A DNA stretch of 64,000 bases from NCBI RefSeq assembly GCF_003014535.1, contig NZ_PYGD01000007.1, forward strand, positions 235,260 through 299,259. Reading direction: 5' to 3'. A program made the position numbers and the translations under genes. The notes below the pieces were generated by a model, which searched no databases, had not been told where the DNA came from, and saw only the letters and a list, made by a program, of their open reading frames with translations. Every line of letters begins with the position of its first letter. Positions within the stretch are counted from its first letter, which is position 1. Shown here one piece after another: positions 37,130-45,321 of this stretch. The DNA comes from Taibaiella chishuiensis (GTDB lineage: Bacteria; Bacteroidota; Bacteroidia; Chitinophagales; Chitinophagaceae).

Positions 37130-37537
37130 ATGAAACCGTTACACAATTTGGACAATACAGGAAAAGGGCGATTATTGGCGGAGTTGTTCCCCCTTGAAAT
37201 CCCCCGGATTATAGCTTATATGAAAGAAGCCTACGCAAATATGGTGAATCATGAGCAGCAGATTAAGGAAGGTTGGACAAATGGATTTATTACTGCAAAC
37301 TTCTGGTATCAAAATGCCGCCGAGGTCATGAAGGTTTTGGATAAATGGAAAAATCCTGAAGTGGTAAGTATTCGTGTGTTCAGCGACCAATTATTTCATG
37401 ATCTGAGGGCAATCTACACCATCGACTGCATTGTCAAATATGCAGAGGACAAATGCGATTATCCCAAGTTCCAAAAAATGGTAAGTATCCTATTCGATTA
37501 TGAACCTAAAAAACCGAAAAATGGCGAATTGGTGTGA
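37130..37537 (+). CDS. Conjugative-element hypothetical protein
   Basis: 135 aa from ATG 37130, 15 nt after the preceding hairpin; the open frame begins 24 nt upstream inside the hairpin with GTG, a less likely start. The sequence is helical (RIIAYMKEAYANMVNHEQQI; VIRVFSDQLFHDLRAIYT-like). No motif assigned. It overlaps the next gene by 17 nt in another frame. Confidence 0.6.
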   Translation: MKPLHNLDNTGKGRLLAELFPLEIPRIIAYMKEAYANMVNHEQQIKEGWTNGFITANFWYQNAAEVMKVLDKWKNPEVVSIRVFSDQLFHDLRAIYTIDCIVKYAEDKCDYPKFQKMVSILFDYEPKKPKNGELV

Positions 37538-38015
37538 TAATATCGTGGAGTTCTTCGGGGAAGATTGGGCGGTAGCAATGGTTATGCAGCTATTTGAAGA
37601 GATGATGGAACGGGAGAAAGTAAATCCGGGACAGTTGCCCTATTTCATTGATTCCAAAGACGGTCATTTCTGCGGTATAAATATCACAGGTTCAAAGGTG
37701 ACCTATGAAACGAGTTGGTATCCCAATACAGGGGTACTACTCACTGTGGCTGATCACTATCAGGTTTCTTTCCGGCTCATTTTCGAGGAACATACCAATT
37801 GCATTTATGGTGCAGCCAGGTATCGCAACAGGGAACTGGATGAATTGGAATTGAAGTACATCGAATACGAGAAGTATTTCCAAAACAAAGATACCGGGTT
37901 ATGGCACTACGAAGGATTAAAGTATAACAGTGAATGGGAAATTTTAGAAATGCTAATGGATAGAAAACGCTTCAATCAATCCGTACTGAGTAACCATCCA
38001 CCTCAAAACAATTAG
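37521..38015 (+). CDS. DUF1281/Api92-like protein
   Basis: 164 aa starting at ATG 37521 with MANWCDNIVEFFGE, the opening characteristic of Api92-like (DUF1281) ferredoxin-fold proteins of plasmids and elements. An in-frame ATG at 37500 would add seven residues. A conserved-looking Trp/Tyr patch (VTYETSWYPNT) is present. Function unknown. It overlaps the end of the previous gene by 17 nt, suggesting coupling. Confidence 0.65.
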   Translation: MANWCDNIVEFFGEDWAVAMVMQLFEEMMEREKVNPGQLPYFIDSKDGHFCGINITGSKVTYETSWYPNTGVLLTVADHYQVSFRLIFEEHTNCIYGAARYRNRELDELELKYIEYEKYFQNKDTGLWHYEGLKYNSEWEILEMLMDRKRFNQSVLSNHPPQNN

Positions 38016-38020
38016 CAACT

Positions 38021-38209
38021 ATGTATATCACAGATCAGAACGGTAAACAGGTAGAGGTCACTGACCTGAAAGCAGCAATAAAACAGGCAAAAATGTTCAA
38101 AGGCTTGCGTCACGTTGATGCTTCACCGGAAAGAGCATCTGCCGATGACCAGATACAGGCTTACTGGCAAGACATCTATGAAAAACTATTGCAGCTACAA
38201 TCAAATTAA
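38021..38209 (+). CDS. Small conjugative-element protein
   Basis: 62-aa protein (MYITDQNGKQVEVTDLKAAI, then HVDASPERASADDQ) of a type I associate with PRTRC-bearing Bacteroidota elements; function unknown. Starts 5 nt after the previous stop and continues the same operon. Confidence 0.65.
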   Translation: MYITDQNGKQVEVTDLKAAIKQAKMFKGLRHVDASPERASADDQIQAYWQDIYEKLLQLQSN

Positions 38210-38232
38210 AATCAACTTAAAAATTAGCAATC

Positions 38233-38508
38233 ATGAGCAGATATCTTTTGCAATCACACTTGAGCATACTTGAGTTTTCAAAACAAAAACAAGTATATCC
38301 TACAAGCGTTTATAGCGCGATCAAGGCCGGAAAAATAAAGCCCGATTTCGTGGGACAAGGCTGTATTAAAATGATCGACCTCGATAAATACCGGGATTAC
38401 AAATTTGGGATACACAACTACGACAAGACCGCTTTAAACAATTGGTTTGAAAGTATTACCCCGCAAAGTAAAAAACAGAAACCTACAACACAAAACAAAA
38501 AGTCATGA
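38233..38508 (+). CDS. Small HTH-like or excisionase-like protein
   Basis: 91-aa protein: LSILEFSKQKQVYPTSVYSA, then IKAGKIKPDFVGQGCIKMID resembles the MerR/Xis-type DNA-binding pattern (a helix-turn-helix followed by a basic wing). The C-terminus is Lys/Gln-rich. DNA binding is inferred. Its last 4 nt overlap the next start. Confidence 0.6.
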   Translation: MSRYLLQSHLSILEFSKQKQVYPTSVYSAIKAGKIKPDFVGQGCIKMIDLDKYRDYKFGIHNYDKTALNNWFESITPQSKKQKPTTQNKKS

Positions 38509-38735
38509 GCACATACAACACAGACCCTCAGTTTTACGGATATATATTCCTATCAATTGGCATTATTATCCGGTATGTTATTCATCGCAGAAGGTTCAAT
38601 AGACGCAACGTAGCCGGGCTTTACGGCTTTAGCTCCTTTGAGCATAGGGTAATTATCCCCTTAATTGAATTTGTCTTTAAATGGGCTGCAAATGCGCTTA
38701 TCCTGTTAGGAATTTTCATGGCAATAAAATGGTAA
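38505..38735 (+). CDS. Small membrane protein
   Basis: 76-aa protein with two hydrophobic segments (YGYIFLSIGIIIRYVI and ALILLGIFMAIKW) around a basic loop (HRRRFNRRN). Function unknown. It overlaps the previous gene by 4 nt and continues the element operon. Confidence 0.6.
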   Translation: MSTYNTDPQFYGYIFLSIGIIIRYVIHRRRFNRRNVAGLYGFSSFEHRVIIPLIEFVFKWAANALILLGIFMAIKW

Positions 38736-38751
38736 ACTAAAATACAGAATT

Positions 38752-39078
38752 ATGATAAGGACTTATGACATCACGAACGACTTTGCCGATTGGTGTTACA
38801 ACCGGGCTGTTGATGCAGCACATAAGAGAGACATCGGCCTTGTCTTTTCCATGATTTCCGCTCTGGAAAAGCATATTGAGTATAATCTGAGTAACCGGAA
38901 ATTCAAAAGCCAGGCATCAGTTGCCAAATCAAGGGTTAAAGACCTCATGAAAGCAATGAAGAGCCAGAAATATTTGGAACTGGAATACTGCGGTCAGGAA
39001 TTTGTTGACAAATGGAATGCAGATAAACAAAGAAGGATTGATTATTTAAAATCATTAGGTATTGAAGGCGAAATTTAA
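38752..39078 (+). CDS. Conjugative-element hypothetical protein
   Basis: 108-aa helical, Lys-rich protein (AAHKRDIGLVFSMISALEKH; KSRVKDLMKAMKSQ). No motif recognised. It lies 11 nt upstream of the PRTRC E gene on the same strand. Confidence 0.6.
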   Translation: MIRTYDITNDFADWCYNRAVDAAHKRDIGLVFSMISALEKHIEYNLSNRKFKSQASVAKSRVKDLMKAMKSQKYLELEYCGQEFVDKWNADKQRRIDYLKSLGIEGEI

Positions 39079-39089
39079 AACAAGAAACT

Positions 39090-39635
39090 ATGGAAACGAA
39101 TTTTTTTCAGCAGATCGAAGCGTTACAGCCTGCAAAGAACAGCGAATGGCTGATCGTGATCAAAAATATAGAAGGACAGCAAATTGTCTCAGTGCTATAT
39201 AAGGACGAATCTTGTGGGGATAATGCCCGTAAGATCATTCCTCCTCTGACTTTTAATGAATCTCCCCAACGAATAGATCAATGTTTTTTTGAGGATATGC
39301 ATTCGGCTTTTTCCAAGACTTTCGGAATTTTCAACAACATGGAACATTACCTTAAACAACAGGAGAAAGCACAACTGGAATCAAAAATGGAAAAGGACAA
39401 AGAAAAGAAAACCAAACTTGAGAAAACTCCTAGCGAACAACTTCCGGTAAAGACGGACAGAGAGAAGAAATATGAAAATGGGCTTAAACTGGCTGCTGAC
39501 CTTGAAGCGCAAGGGAAATACCAGGATGCGTGGATGAAAGTTCCTGACCCGGCAGATTACCCTGAACATGTTGAGTTTCTGAGGAAACGCAGGGAAGAAA
39601 TTTCTATAAATTTTCCACCAAGTCTTTTTAGTTAA
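39090..39635 (+). CDS. PRTRC system protein E
   Basis: 181-aa protein of the PRTRC cassette (ParB-related, ThiF-related cassette). The N-terminal ~95 residues form a compact domain (EWLIVIKNIEGQQIVSVLYK). A strongly charged Lys/Glu coiled segment follows, and then a C-terminal helical region (NGLKLAADLEAQGKYQDAW). Its biochemical role in the cassette is not known. It heads the E-C-F-B-ThiF gene order seen in Bacteroidota. Confidence 0.8.
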   Translation: METNFFQQIEALQPAKNSEWLIVIKNIEGQQIVSVLYKDESCGDNARKIIPPLTFNESPQRIDQCFFEDMHSAFSKTFGIFNNMEHYLKQQEKAQLESKMEKDKEKKTKLEKTPSEQLPVKTDREKKYENGLKLAADLEAQGKYQDAWMKVPDPADYPEHVEFLRKRREEISINFPPSLFS

Positions 39636-39653
39636 TCCATAAATATTACTGCT

Positions 39654-39860
39654 ATGATAATCGCATCAGAAAAAAAACGGGTATTCATTTACAAAGACAC
39701 CCAATTATCAGACCCTTCAATAAACCTGAGTAAAGAAGCGGTTTTGAATTTTTACGCCAACACTTACCCCGAATTGAATAATGCCACCATAGATGGGCCG
39801 GAAATTAAAGACACAGAACTGCATTATAAATTTCTAAGCACACTTGGCACAAAAGGATAA
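39654..39860 (+). CDS. PRTRC system protein C, ubiquitin-like
   Basis: 68-aa protein matching PRTRC protein C. A beta-grasp-like arrangement is plausible (KKRVFIYKDTQL, helix KEAVLNFYANTYP, TELHYKFLSTLGTKG). The chain ends in an exposed Gly68, as expected for a modifier adenylated by an E1 enzyme without processing. The cassette also encodes E1-like and E2-like proteins. Conjugation is predicted by comparative genomics for PRTRC, and target proteins are unknown. Confidence 0.82.
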   Translation: MIIASEKKRVFIYKDTQLSDPSINLSKEAVLNFYANTYPELNNATIDGPEIKDTELHYKFLSTLGTKG

Positions 39861-39921
39861 GCATGAAAAAGACCAAGCAAAAAACAGCAAGAATTTTAGA
39901 AACTGAAAAAGACTGGAAATT

Positions 39922-41016
39922 ATGGAGACACTACAATCAGTTAGGCCGTTGCGCAGAAGCACTAAACGACCTGAGAAATGCAAGCGAAATAAAGCGAGAA
40001 CAGCAACGGAGCGCACCAATTTGTTTGTTGCCGATGCTTTATTGAAAACTCAGTTTTTGCCAATTGTAAAGGACAGTGGCCAGTTGGAAAACTTTCAGCA
40101 AAAGGAGAAGGATTTCTTCTCCTCTTTCCACAACATAACTACCTTTTATAAAATCCCAAAAGCGAATTTCAAAAGTGTGGCATATCCCTATAACGTTGCA
40201 TTAGCCCATCAACACGTTAATACCTGCCTTAGTCAATTAAGATGCCACGATCAGGTAATTATTGTGGCCACAGATGCAAATCCATGTTGCCTTGCTACCG
40301 TGAAAAGCTACAATACTAATCGTACGCTCTACTATATTCCGCTAAGCCCATTGGTAGACTTGCAAAGAAATCCTGCCAAACATCAGCAGTACAACCTTTT
40401 GCTTTCTGTATATGCGTACTTGTTTCAGGTGGTCAGGCTCCCGTCTTATCAAAGCGATGATTATATGTCCGGCTGCCATGAAATGCTGAAAGAGTGGGTG
40501 GTTTCTGACCCCGATGAATGGGAGGATGATTCGTTTGAAAATGCGATGTCAGAATTTAAGATGGCTGAATATTTTGGAGAGAGGCTGCGCAAACAAATGA
40601 AACATCCTTACCATTTAGCAAAAATGAAAGAACGGATTGAATCCATTATACCGCGATCTGAATGGGATTTAGAATTGGTTAATGTAGCCGAATCAGCCCA
40701 CCTGTTGTACGTGGATTTTCCAAAGCGAACATTCTATGAAAATATTGTTCCTGACCTTTTCAGTTATGATGAGGACAACGTAACATGCGCTGACCAATAT
40801 CTTTCATTTATATGGTCTGCAAAAGGTTGGCTGTACGATCAGGTAGTGGAATATGTAAATTCCGCGACACAGGAAGACAATTACCTGGAGGAGCCAATGC
40901 TTGTTTCTCTTTTCAATAGCAAAACGCCAACAGTATCGGACAACCTTGAATTTGAAAAACGTCTTTTTGACCTGTTAGGCGATATAATTGACCTTACCTA
41001 TTTATTTAAGCCATGA
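39922..41016 (+). CDS. PRTRC system protein F
   Basis: 364-aa protein of PRTRC F type, with TERTNLFVADALLKTQFLP near the N-terminus and a C-terminal LEFEKRLFDLLGDIIDLTYL. The start is uncertain: an in-frame stop just upstream forces ATG 39922. A separate 60-codon frame opens at 39863, right after protein C, and overlaps the first 120 nt. Function unknown; it is invariably tied to the cassette. The stop overlaps the next start by 4 nt. Confidence 0.8.
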   Translation: METLQSVRPLRRSTKRPEKCKRNKARTATERTNLFVADALLKTQFLPIVKDSGQLENFQQKEKDFFSSFHNITTFYKIPKANFKSVAYPYNVALAHQHVNTCLSQLRCHDQVIIVATDANPCCLATVKSYNTNRTLYYIPLSPLVDLQRNPAKHQQYNLLLSVYAYLFQVVRLPSYQSDDYMSGCHEMLKEWVVSDPDEWEDDSFENAMSEFKMAEYFGERLRKQMKHPYHLAKMKERIESIIPRSEWDLELVNVAESAHLLYVDFPKRTFYENIVPDLFSYDEDNVTCADQYLSFIWSAKGWLYDQVVEYVNSATQEDNYLEEPMLVSLFNSKTPTVSDNLEFEKRLFDLLGDIIDLTYLFKP

Positions 41017-41729
41017 ATAATATCACGAGAGAATTTGAGCAAATTTTTGCTCCCTATAAAGCCTTGCTGATTTATAAAACATTGAAGCAGGACAATGAAA
41101 CCTATGTGGAAGCCTATGACGTCGATCAAAATGGTTTCCCGATTAACGCTCATCCGCTATCCATTCAGGAATCTGTTTCCCTTGCCCAATCCCTTGCCTC
41201 CTCAAAGGAGCTAAAGAACAATTACCTGCAATGCAAGGGGCTATTGCCGGGAAATTTGATCTATCTGGATTTGGACTTTTCCGGATATGCCGTTTGGTTC
41301 ACACCTCCGCAAAAAGTTCAGCTTTATTTCAAAGATCATTTGGGGATTCCCTGCGGACAGGCACATATCCCATCACTGATCTGGAAAGCGGATAAAAAGG
41401 CGGTCAGCGTTTTTGCACATAAAGGACAGGAAAGACCATCGCTCAACAACGTTTTATATGTTGCACCCTTTTTCAATGTGGATTCTAATGGAAATGTTTG
41501 CATGGGAAACGTCGATGTTGATTTTTCCCAGGGCTATTTCCTTGAAGACTTCATAAGAAAATGGGAATCTAATTTTTTTGGTTCTTACTTCAGTCATACA
41601 CTTGGCGGTCACAGTTTAGCAAAAGGAAACATCGTTCAGTTATGGCAGCGGTTGATGGGTAGTGGGAAGACCTTTCCTGAATCCCAACTTGTAAAAACAA
41701 AACTTACCCTTAAATCACTTTTGAAATGA
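41013..41729 (+). CDS. PRTRC system protein B, E2-like
   Basis: 238-aa PRTRC B protein. The segment FNVDSNGNVCMGNV around Cys163 mirrors the active-site region of E2 conjugating enzymes, where an Asn-x-Gly-x-(V/I)-Cys signature carries the thioester cysteine. This supports an E2-like fold, a relationship also proposed in comparative-genomic work on PRTRC. It probably accepts protein C from the ThiF enzyme. It overlaps the F gene and the ThiF gene by 4 nt each. Confidence 0.82.
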   Translation: MNNITREFEQIFAPYKALLIYKTLKQDNETYVEAYDVDQNGFPINAHPLSIQESVSLAQSLASSKELKNNYLQCKGLLPGNLIYLDLDFSGYAVWFTPPQKVQLYFKDHLGIPCGQAHIPSLIWKADKKAVSVFAHKGQERPSLNNVLYVAPFFNVDSNGNVCMGNVDVDFSQGYFLEDFIRKWESNFFGSYFSHTLGGHSLAKGNIVQLWQRLMGSGKTFPESQLVKTKLTLKSLLK

Positions 41730-42526
41730 AAAACTTACCTCCAATGCATTTCGTCCATCACTACCTGATTAATCCGACCAATCCCGTTAAGGTAAACCTG
41801 ATCGGTGCGGGCGGGACAGGAAGCTATATGATTATGGAATTGTCAAAAATAAATTTAGCAATGCTCAAACTCGGGCATCCCGGCTTGCAGGTAACCATGT
41901 GGGACGGTGACATAGTTACGGAAGTTAATACAAGCCGGCAGCTATTTGCAGAATCCGAAATTGGCCTGAACAAAGCCGTTGCAAAAATAAATGCTGCAAA
42001 CCGTTCGCGGGGAACAAACTGGAAAGCCATTCAGCAGCCATTCAAAAATAATCACCTCCCCTTTTTACCCGAAAATGGGGCAAACATTTATATAAGCTGC
42101 GTTGACAAAATCAAATCAAGGTTTGAAATTGCCAGAATCCTTAAAAAACTAGCCGTTCAAAATCTTCAGAGCAGAGACAGACCACTTTACTGGATTGACA
42201 TGGGTAATGCAAAAGACACAGGGCAGGTATTCCTGTCAACTGTTACCGAAATCCGGCAACCGGATTCCAAATTGTACCAGACAGTCAGCAACCTGCCATT
42301 TATCACCGTAGAATTTAAAGACATGCTTCGGAGTATGTCTGATGATAACGAACCAAGTTGTTCGCATGAAGATTCGCTTAAAAAACAGGGCTTGCATATC
42401 AACTCGGCAGTTGCCAAATTTGGGGCTTCTTTACTGACGGATATGTTTCGGGAAGGAATGACCCAATACAGGGGGATTTACCTCAATCTGAGCACTTATA
42501 CCTCCCAGCCTGTGAAAGTCGCGTAA
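41726..42526 (+). CDS. PRTRC ThiF-family E1-like enzyme
   Basis: 266-aa adenylating enzyme with a Rossmann nucleotide loop IGAGGTGSY (26-34). The E1 acidic/Arg finger pattern WDGDIVTEVNTSRQ (Asp60, Asp62, Asn68, Arg71, Gln72) and Lys83 are present. Cys212 in EPSCSHED is a candidate thioester residue. E1-like enzymes adenylate a C-terminal glycine, here probably that of PRTRC C. The five PRTRC genes overlap or nearly abut, so they should be made together. No JAB deubiquitinase-like PRTRC A or actin-like D gene follows. Confidence 0.88.
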   Translation: MKNLPPMHFVHHYLINPTNPVKVNLIGAGGTGSYMIMELSKINLAMLKLGHPGLQVTMWDGDIVTEVNTSRQLFAESEIGLNKAVAKINAANRSRGTNWKAIQQPFKNNHLPFLPENGANIYISCVDKIKSRFEIARILKKLAVQNLQSRDRPLYWIDMGNAKDTGQVFLSTVTEIRQPDSKLYQTVSNLPFITVEFKDMLRSMSDDNEPSCSHEDSLKKQGLHINSAVAKFGASLLTDMFREGMTQYRGIYLNLSTYTSQPVKVA

Positions 42527-42543
42527 TGTGGCGCTAAATCGCC

Positions 42544-42656
42544 GCAAAAACTACTCCCTGCGTTCCTGGGGAGCAGTTTTTGCGCTTCAAAATAGGTGCC
42601 GCAGGCATCCCGGTTGACCATTTCTAAATGGGCAAAACAACCGGGATGCCTGCGGC
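42544..42656. terminator. Two large hairpins after the PRTRC operon
   Basis: First hairpin: 15-bp arms with one G-U pair (42544-42558 / 42569-42583), running into TTTTTGC. Second: perfect 19-bp GC-rich arms (42598-42616 / 42638-42656) around a 21-nt loop that itself contains CCATTT-CT-AAATGG. The first is a likely terminator. The second is unusually long and may be a terminator, a replication or transfer structure, or a remnant of a small inverted-repeat element. The remaining 42657-42976 is AT-rich with no convincing gene. Confidence 0.65.
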
Positions 42657-42976
42657 GCAGTAGTTTTATGGATAATTTACCAGCTCTGCTTTAAAAATAC
42701 GAAAGAATAGTTCTCATATCTGCAAGCTGTTTGATTTGAGATCGACTTTTCAGGCCACTGCACTCCCATAATTAACAAGTAGCTGGTAGATTGCATTAAA
42801 TATTTTATAGTGCCCTGGTCTAAAATTCTTGTTTTTTTCATTTTTGATTTAAATATCAAAATCATTACGTTAATTAGAATGAAACTATAAAACCTTTAAA
42901 CAGAAAAAAGATTTCCGTTGTACACAATAAAATCATATAATTGGATATTATATTATGAACTATTACGCTCAATCAA

Positions 42977-43750
42977 ATGACAAGACCAAGACCACGCCGG
43001 AATTTTATCTCGAAAGCAATTCTTAAATATAACGACTGGCAGGAAAGAGAGCGAAGAAAAATATCTGGCAATATCGACATTACTGCATTCTTTGCTGTTT
43101 CTACGCTGTTTTTAATACTGTCAGGTTTCCTGTATTTACAATTTTACTACGAAAAATTTCAGGTTACATATTTCAGTTACTACACGTTAGAGGATTCCTT
43201 TAACGTCCTGTATGAAAAGGGAGTGTTATTGTATTTTATCCTGGTTATTTTGGGCATGGCCATTATAACTGTTCCTGTAGCAATCTTGTTCATTAACTCA
43301 AAAATTAAAGAGCATCTTAAAAAAAACCTGGTGATTCCCTTGTCAACCATTTTAGGGGGTCTGATATCTTTCTTCTCCTTCACAGCCCTAAGCGGCTTTC
43401 CCTGGTTTATGGGATGTATTGCGGCGGTTCCAACAATGCTCATAACCTTGCTTATTTTCTACGTTGATCTCCGGTCACTTTATCTGTTTCCCATCTTACT
43501 TGGTATGATGATGTTGCTGCTCGCAAAAGCGGATGGGAATCGTGTAGAAGAAGATCGTCTGACTTTTAAACTGTCACTGCAAAACGGAGAAATACCTATG
43601 GTTGAAAAGGACAGACATGTATTCTGGATTGGTACCACAACAAAAAATATCTTTTTATTTAACGACTCCAGCAGGCAGGTAAGGATTATTCCTGTATCCC
43701 TTATTAAAGAGATTACCTTCACCAGAATAGAAGGAAAAAAAGCTAAGTAA
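42977..43750 (+). CDS. Polytopic membrane protein of unknown function
   Basis: 257-aa protein with a basic N-terminus (TRPRPRRNFISKAILKYND) and about five hydrophobic segments between 33 and 180 (FFAVSTLFLILSGFLYL; YFILVILGMAIITVPVAILF; VIPLSTILGGLISFF). A soluble C-terminal ~70 residues follows (DRHVFWIGTTTKNIFLF). The pattern suggests a small integral protein with a cytosolic tail; no family named. It is transcribed alone, ending at a shared terminator. Confidence 0.7.
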   Translation: MTRPRPRRNFISKAILKYNDWQERERRKISGNIDITAFFAVSTLFLILSGFLYLQFYYEKFQVTYFSYYTLEDSFNVLYEKGVLLYFILVILGMAIITVPVAILFINSKIKEHLKKNLVIPLSTILGGLISFFSFTALSGFPWFMGCIAAVPTMLITLLIFYVDLRSLYLFPILLGMMMLLLAKADGNRVEEDRLTFKLSLQNGEIPMVEKDRHVFWIGTTTKNIFLFNDSSRQVRIIPVSLIKEITFTRIEGKKAK

Positions 43751-43788
43751 AAAAGAACGAGCCTGCAGCAATACAGGCTCGCTCTTTT
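43751..43788. terminator. Bidirectional terminator
   Basis: 15-nt arms AAAAGAACGAGCCTG (43751-43765) and CAGGCTCGCTCTTTT (43774-43788), one G-U pair, T-rich tail. It lies exactly between the membrane-protein stop and the convergent minus-strand gene. Confidence 0.88.
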
Positions 43789-44070
43789 TTACCCCGGTAA
43801 AGATTTCAATTTGTCATTTAGTTCTGTGATACCCGCTTTTTCTAAACACAAAGCTGACAAGACCTGCAACTCTCCAATGGCTTCCTGAGATGCCAGGTCG
43901 AGATACTTCGTGCCCTCCTTTTCTTCCAATCCCAGTCCTCTCTCAACAGCCTGGCTGAGCAATAAGACATTTTTTCTGCTCAGCTTTAAATCTACCTTAA
44001 CCTGATCATTCATTCCTGGGATACACAAAAGTGTGTCATAAACCACCTCCATTTCTTTCTTCGTCATCAT
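43789..44070 (-). CDS. Conserved-looking small helical protein
   Basis: 93-aa helical protein, two adjacent ATG starts. Segments include MEVVYDTLLCIPGM, DLKLSRKNVLLLSQAVERGL and EAIGELQVLSALCLEKAGI. No known domain; such proteins recur in Bacteroidota mobile elements (recollection). It is divergent from the primase gene over a region containing a 9-bp inverted repeat and could be the local regulator. Confidence 0.6.
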   Translation of the reverse strand: MMTKKEMEVVYDTLLCIPGMNDQVKVDLKLSRKNVLLLSQAVERGLGLEEKEGTKYLDLASQEAIGELQVLSALCLEKAGITELNDKLKSLPG

Positions 44071-44132
44071 AATTTAATTGTTTAATCCTGCAATAATTAT
44101 CTCTACAAAAGTAGCGCCTGCGAAGGATTTGC

Positions 44133-44155
44133 TGACGTTCAGAATTTGAACGTCA
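44133..44155. promoter_or_regulatory. Perfect inverted repeat in the primase promoter
   Basis: TGACGTTCA (44133-44141), GAATT, TGAACGTCA (44147-44155): perfect 9-bp arms in the divergent region between the small minus-strand gene and the primase. Probable operator of the mobilisation operon. Confidence 0.55.
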
Positions 44156-44222
44156 TGATGATTTAAATGACCCTGATCATAATTTTGTTTCACTTTATTG
44201 AAAACGTAGAAAGGGAATTGTG

Positions 44223-45131
44223 ATGAAGAAGAACAATAAAGAGCACTGGCCTTCTTGTGAGCAGGTCAAGGCTTATGATATCGTGGAATATCTCCAAAGT
44301 TTGGGTATTCGGGCTGTCAGGCAAAAAGGATGTGATCATTGGTATCTATCTCCATTAAGAATGGAAAGAACTGCCTCATTTAAGGTTAACCAAAGAATGA
44401 ACCGATGGTTCGATTTCGGTTTGGGGCAAGGTGGTAATCTTGTAGATTTTGGCATAACATATTTTCAGTGTACGGTTAAAGAATTTCTGCAAAGGTTCGG
44501 CGAAACTAACCAGACAAAATATTCAGAATCTCCAGAACGCCTATTGTTCAAGAATACAACGTTTGAAAGTGTAGCTATTTCGGCGAAGAAACCTCTATAT
44601 CATCCCGCACTGATTTCTTTTTTGCTCAGCCGCCGCATTCCTACTGAATTGGCGACAAAGTATTGTCAGGAGGTAAACTTTGAAATCTCAGGCAAAGCAT
44701 ATTTCGCTCTGGGATTTGCTAATCAGTCAGGAGGCTACGAACTAAGAAGCAAATATTATAAGGGAAGTTCAACTCCTAAAGACTTCACATACCTGAATTA
44801 CGGAAACCGGAAAATTCGGGCTTTTGAGGGCTTCTTTGATTTTATGTCTTTCTTGGTATTATTCCCAACACTAGATTCCGACTTTTTAATTCTGAATAGC
44901 CTCTCCTTTTTTGAGCGTGCAAGAGTTACGCTGGAAACCTACTCAGCCATAGAACTTTTCTTCGATAATGATGCCTCTGGTCAAAAATGCAGTCGCTATG
45001 CGATTTCGCTAAGTGATAGGTATGTAGACCGATCTGCGTTATACCTAAGCTATAAAGACCTCAATGACTATCTCTGCGCTGGTAAGAAAATCTACAGCCA
45101 TGATCTTGTTCTTCCATTTAAGCCTCCCTAA
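44223..45131 (+). CDS. CHC2/TOPRIM-type primase
   Basis: 302 aa from ATG 44223, an alternative GTG being 3 nt upstream. The N-terminal zinc-finger-like region has GCDHWYLSPLRMERTASFKV and NRWFDFGLGQGGNLVDF, as in DnaG/plasmid CHC2 primases, although the full Cys-His-Cys set is not obvious. The C-terminal TOPRIM part includes FEGFFDFMSFL and FFDNDASGQ, with Asp-x-Asp for metal. It would prime the complementary strand during element replication or after transfer. It lies upstream of the mobilisation genes. Confidence 0.83.
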   Translation: MKKNNKEHWPSCEQVKAYDIVEYLQSLGIRAVRQKGCDHWYLSPLRMERTASFKVNQRMNRWFDFGLGQGGNLVDFGITYFQCTVKEFLQRFGETNQTKYSESPERLLFKNTTFESVAISAKKPLYHPALISFLLSRRIPTELATKYCQEVNFEISGKAYFALGFANQSGGYELRSKYYKGSSTPKDFTYLNYGNRKIRAFEGFFDFMSFLVLFPTLDSDFLILNSLSFFERARVTLETYSAIELFFDNDASGQKCSRYAISLSDRYVDRSALYLSYKDLNDYLCAGKKIYSHDLVLPFKPP

Positions 45132-45212
45132 AACTTTGGCTGAGATACTAAACAAGAAAGCAAACTATAATAAAATTAAGCTAAGGGGGCATTCCTGGTC
45201 TCCCTGAATACG

Positions 45213-45247
45213 GCAAGATGTACAGTTGTTTCACAACTGCTTCTTGC
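45213..45247 (+). other. Candidate origin of transfer (oriT)
   Basis: Compound hairpin GCAAGA-tgta-CAGTTGT-ttc-ACAACTG-ct-TCTTGC, with inner arms 45223-45229/45233-45239 and outer arms 45213-45218/45242-45247. It lies 75 nt upstream of the MobC-like gene, in a 190-nt non-coding gap beginning after the primase. Inverted repeats just before mob genes are the usual place for a relaxase nic region. The exact nick site cannot be read. Confidence 0.5.
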
Positions 45248-45321
45248 TGCCCTTACTCCGGAGTCGTGGGCAGGACAATGAGTGCCTGCAAAAGATTATT
45301 ACCTGTGCAAATGATAATGTG

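Noticed and set aside
42677..42865. 62-codon minus-strand frame with Lys-rich start
   Set aside because: Isolated, no recognisable features and partly in an AT-rich stretch; a small gene is possible but not supported.
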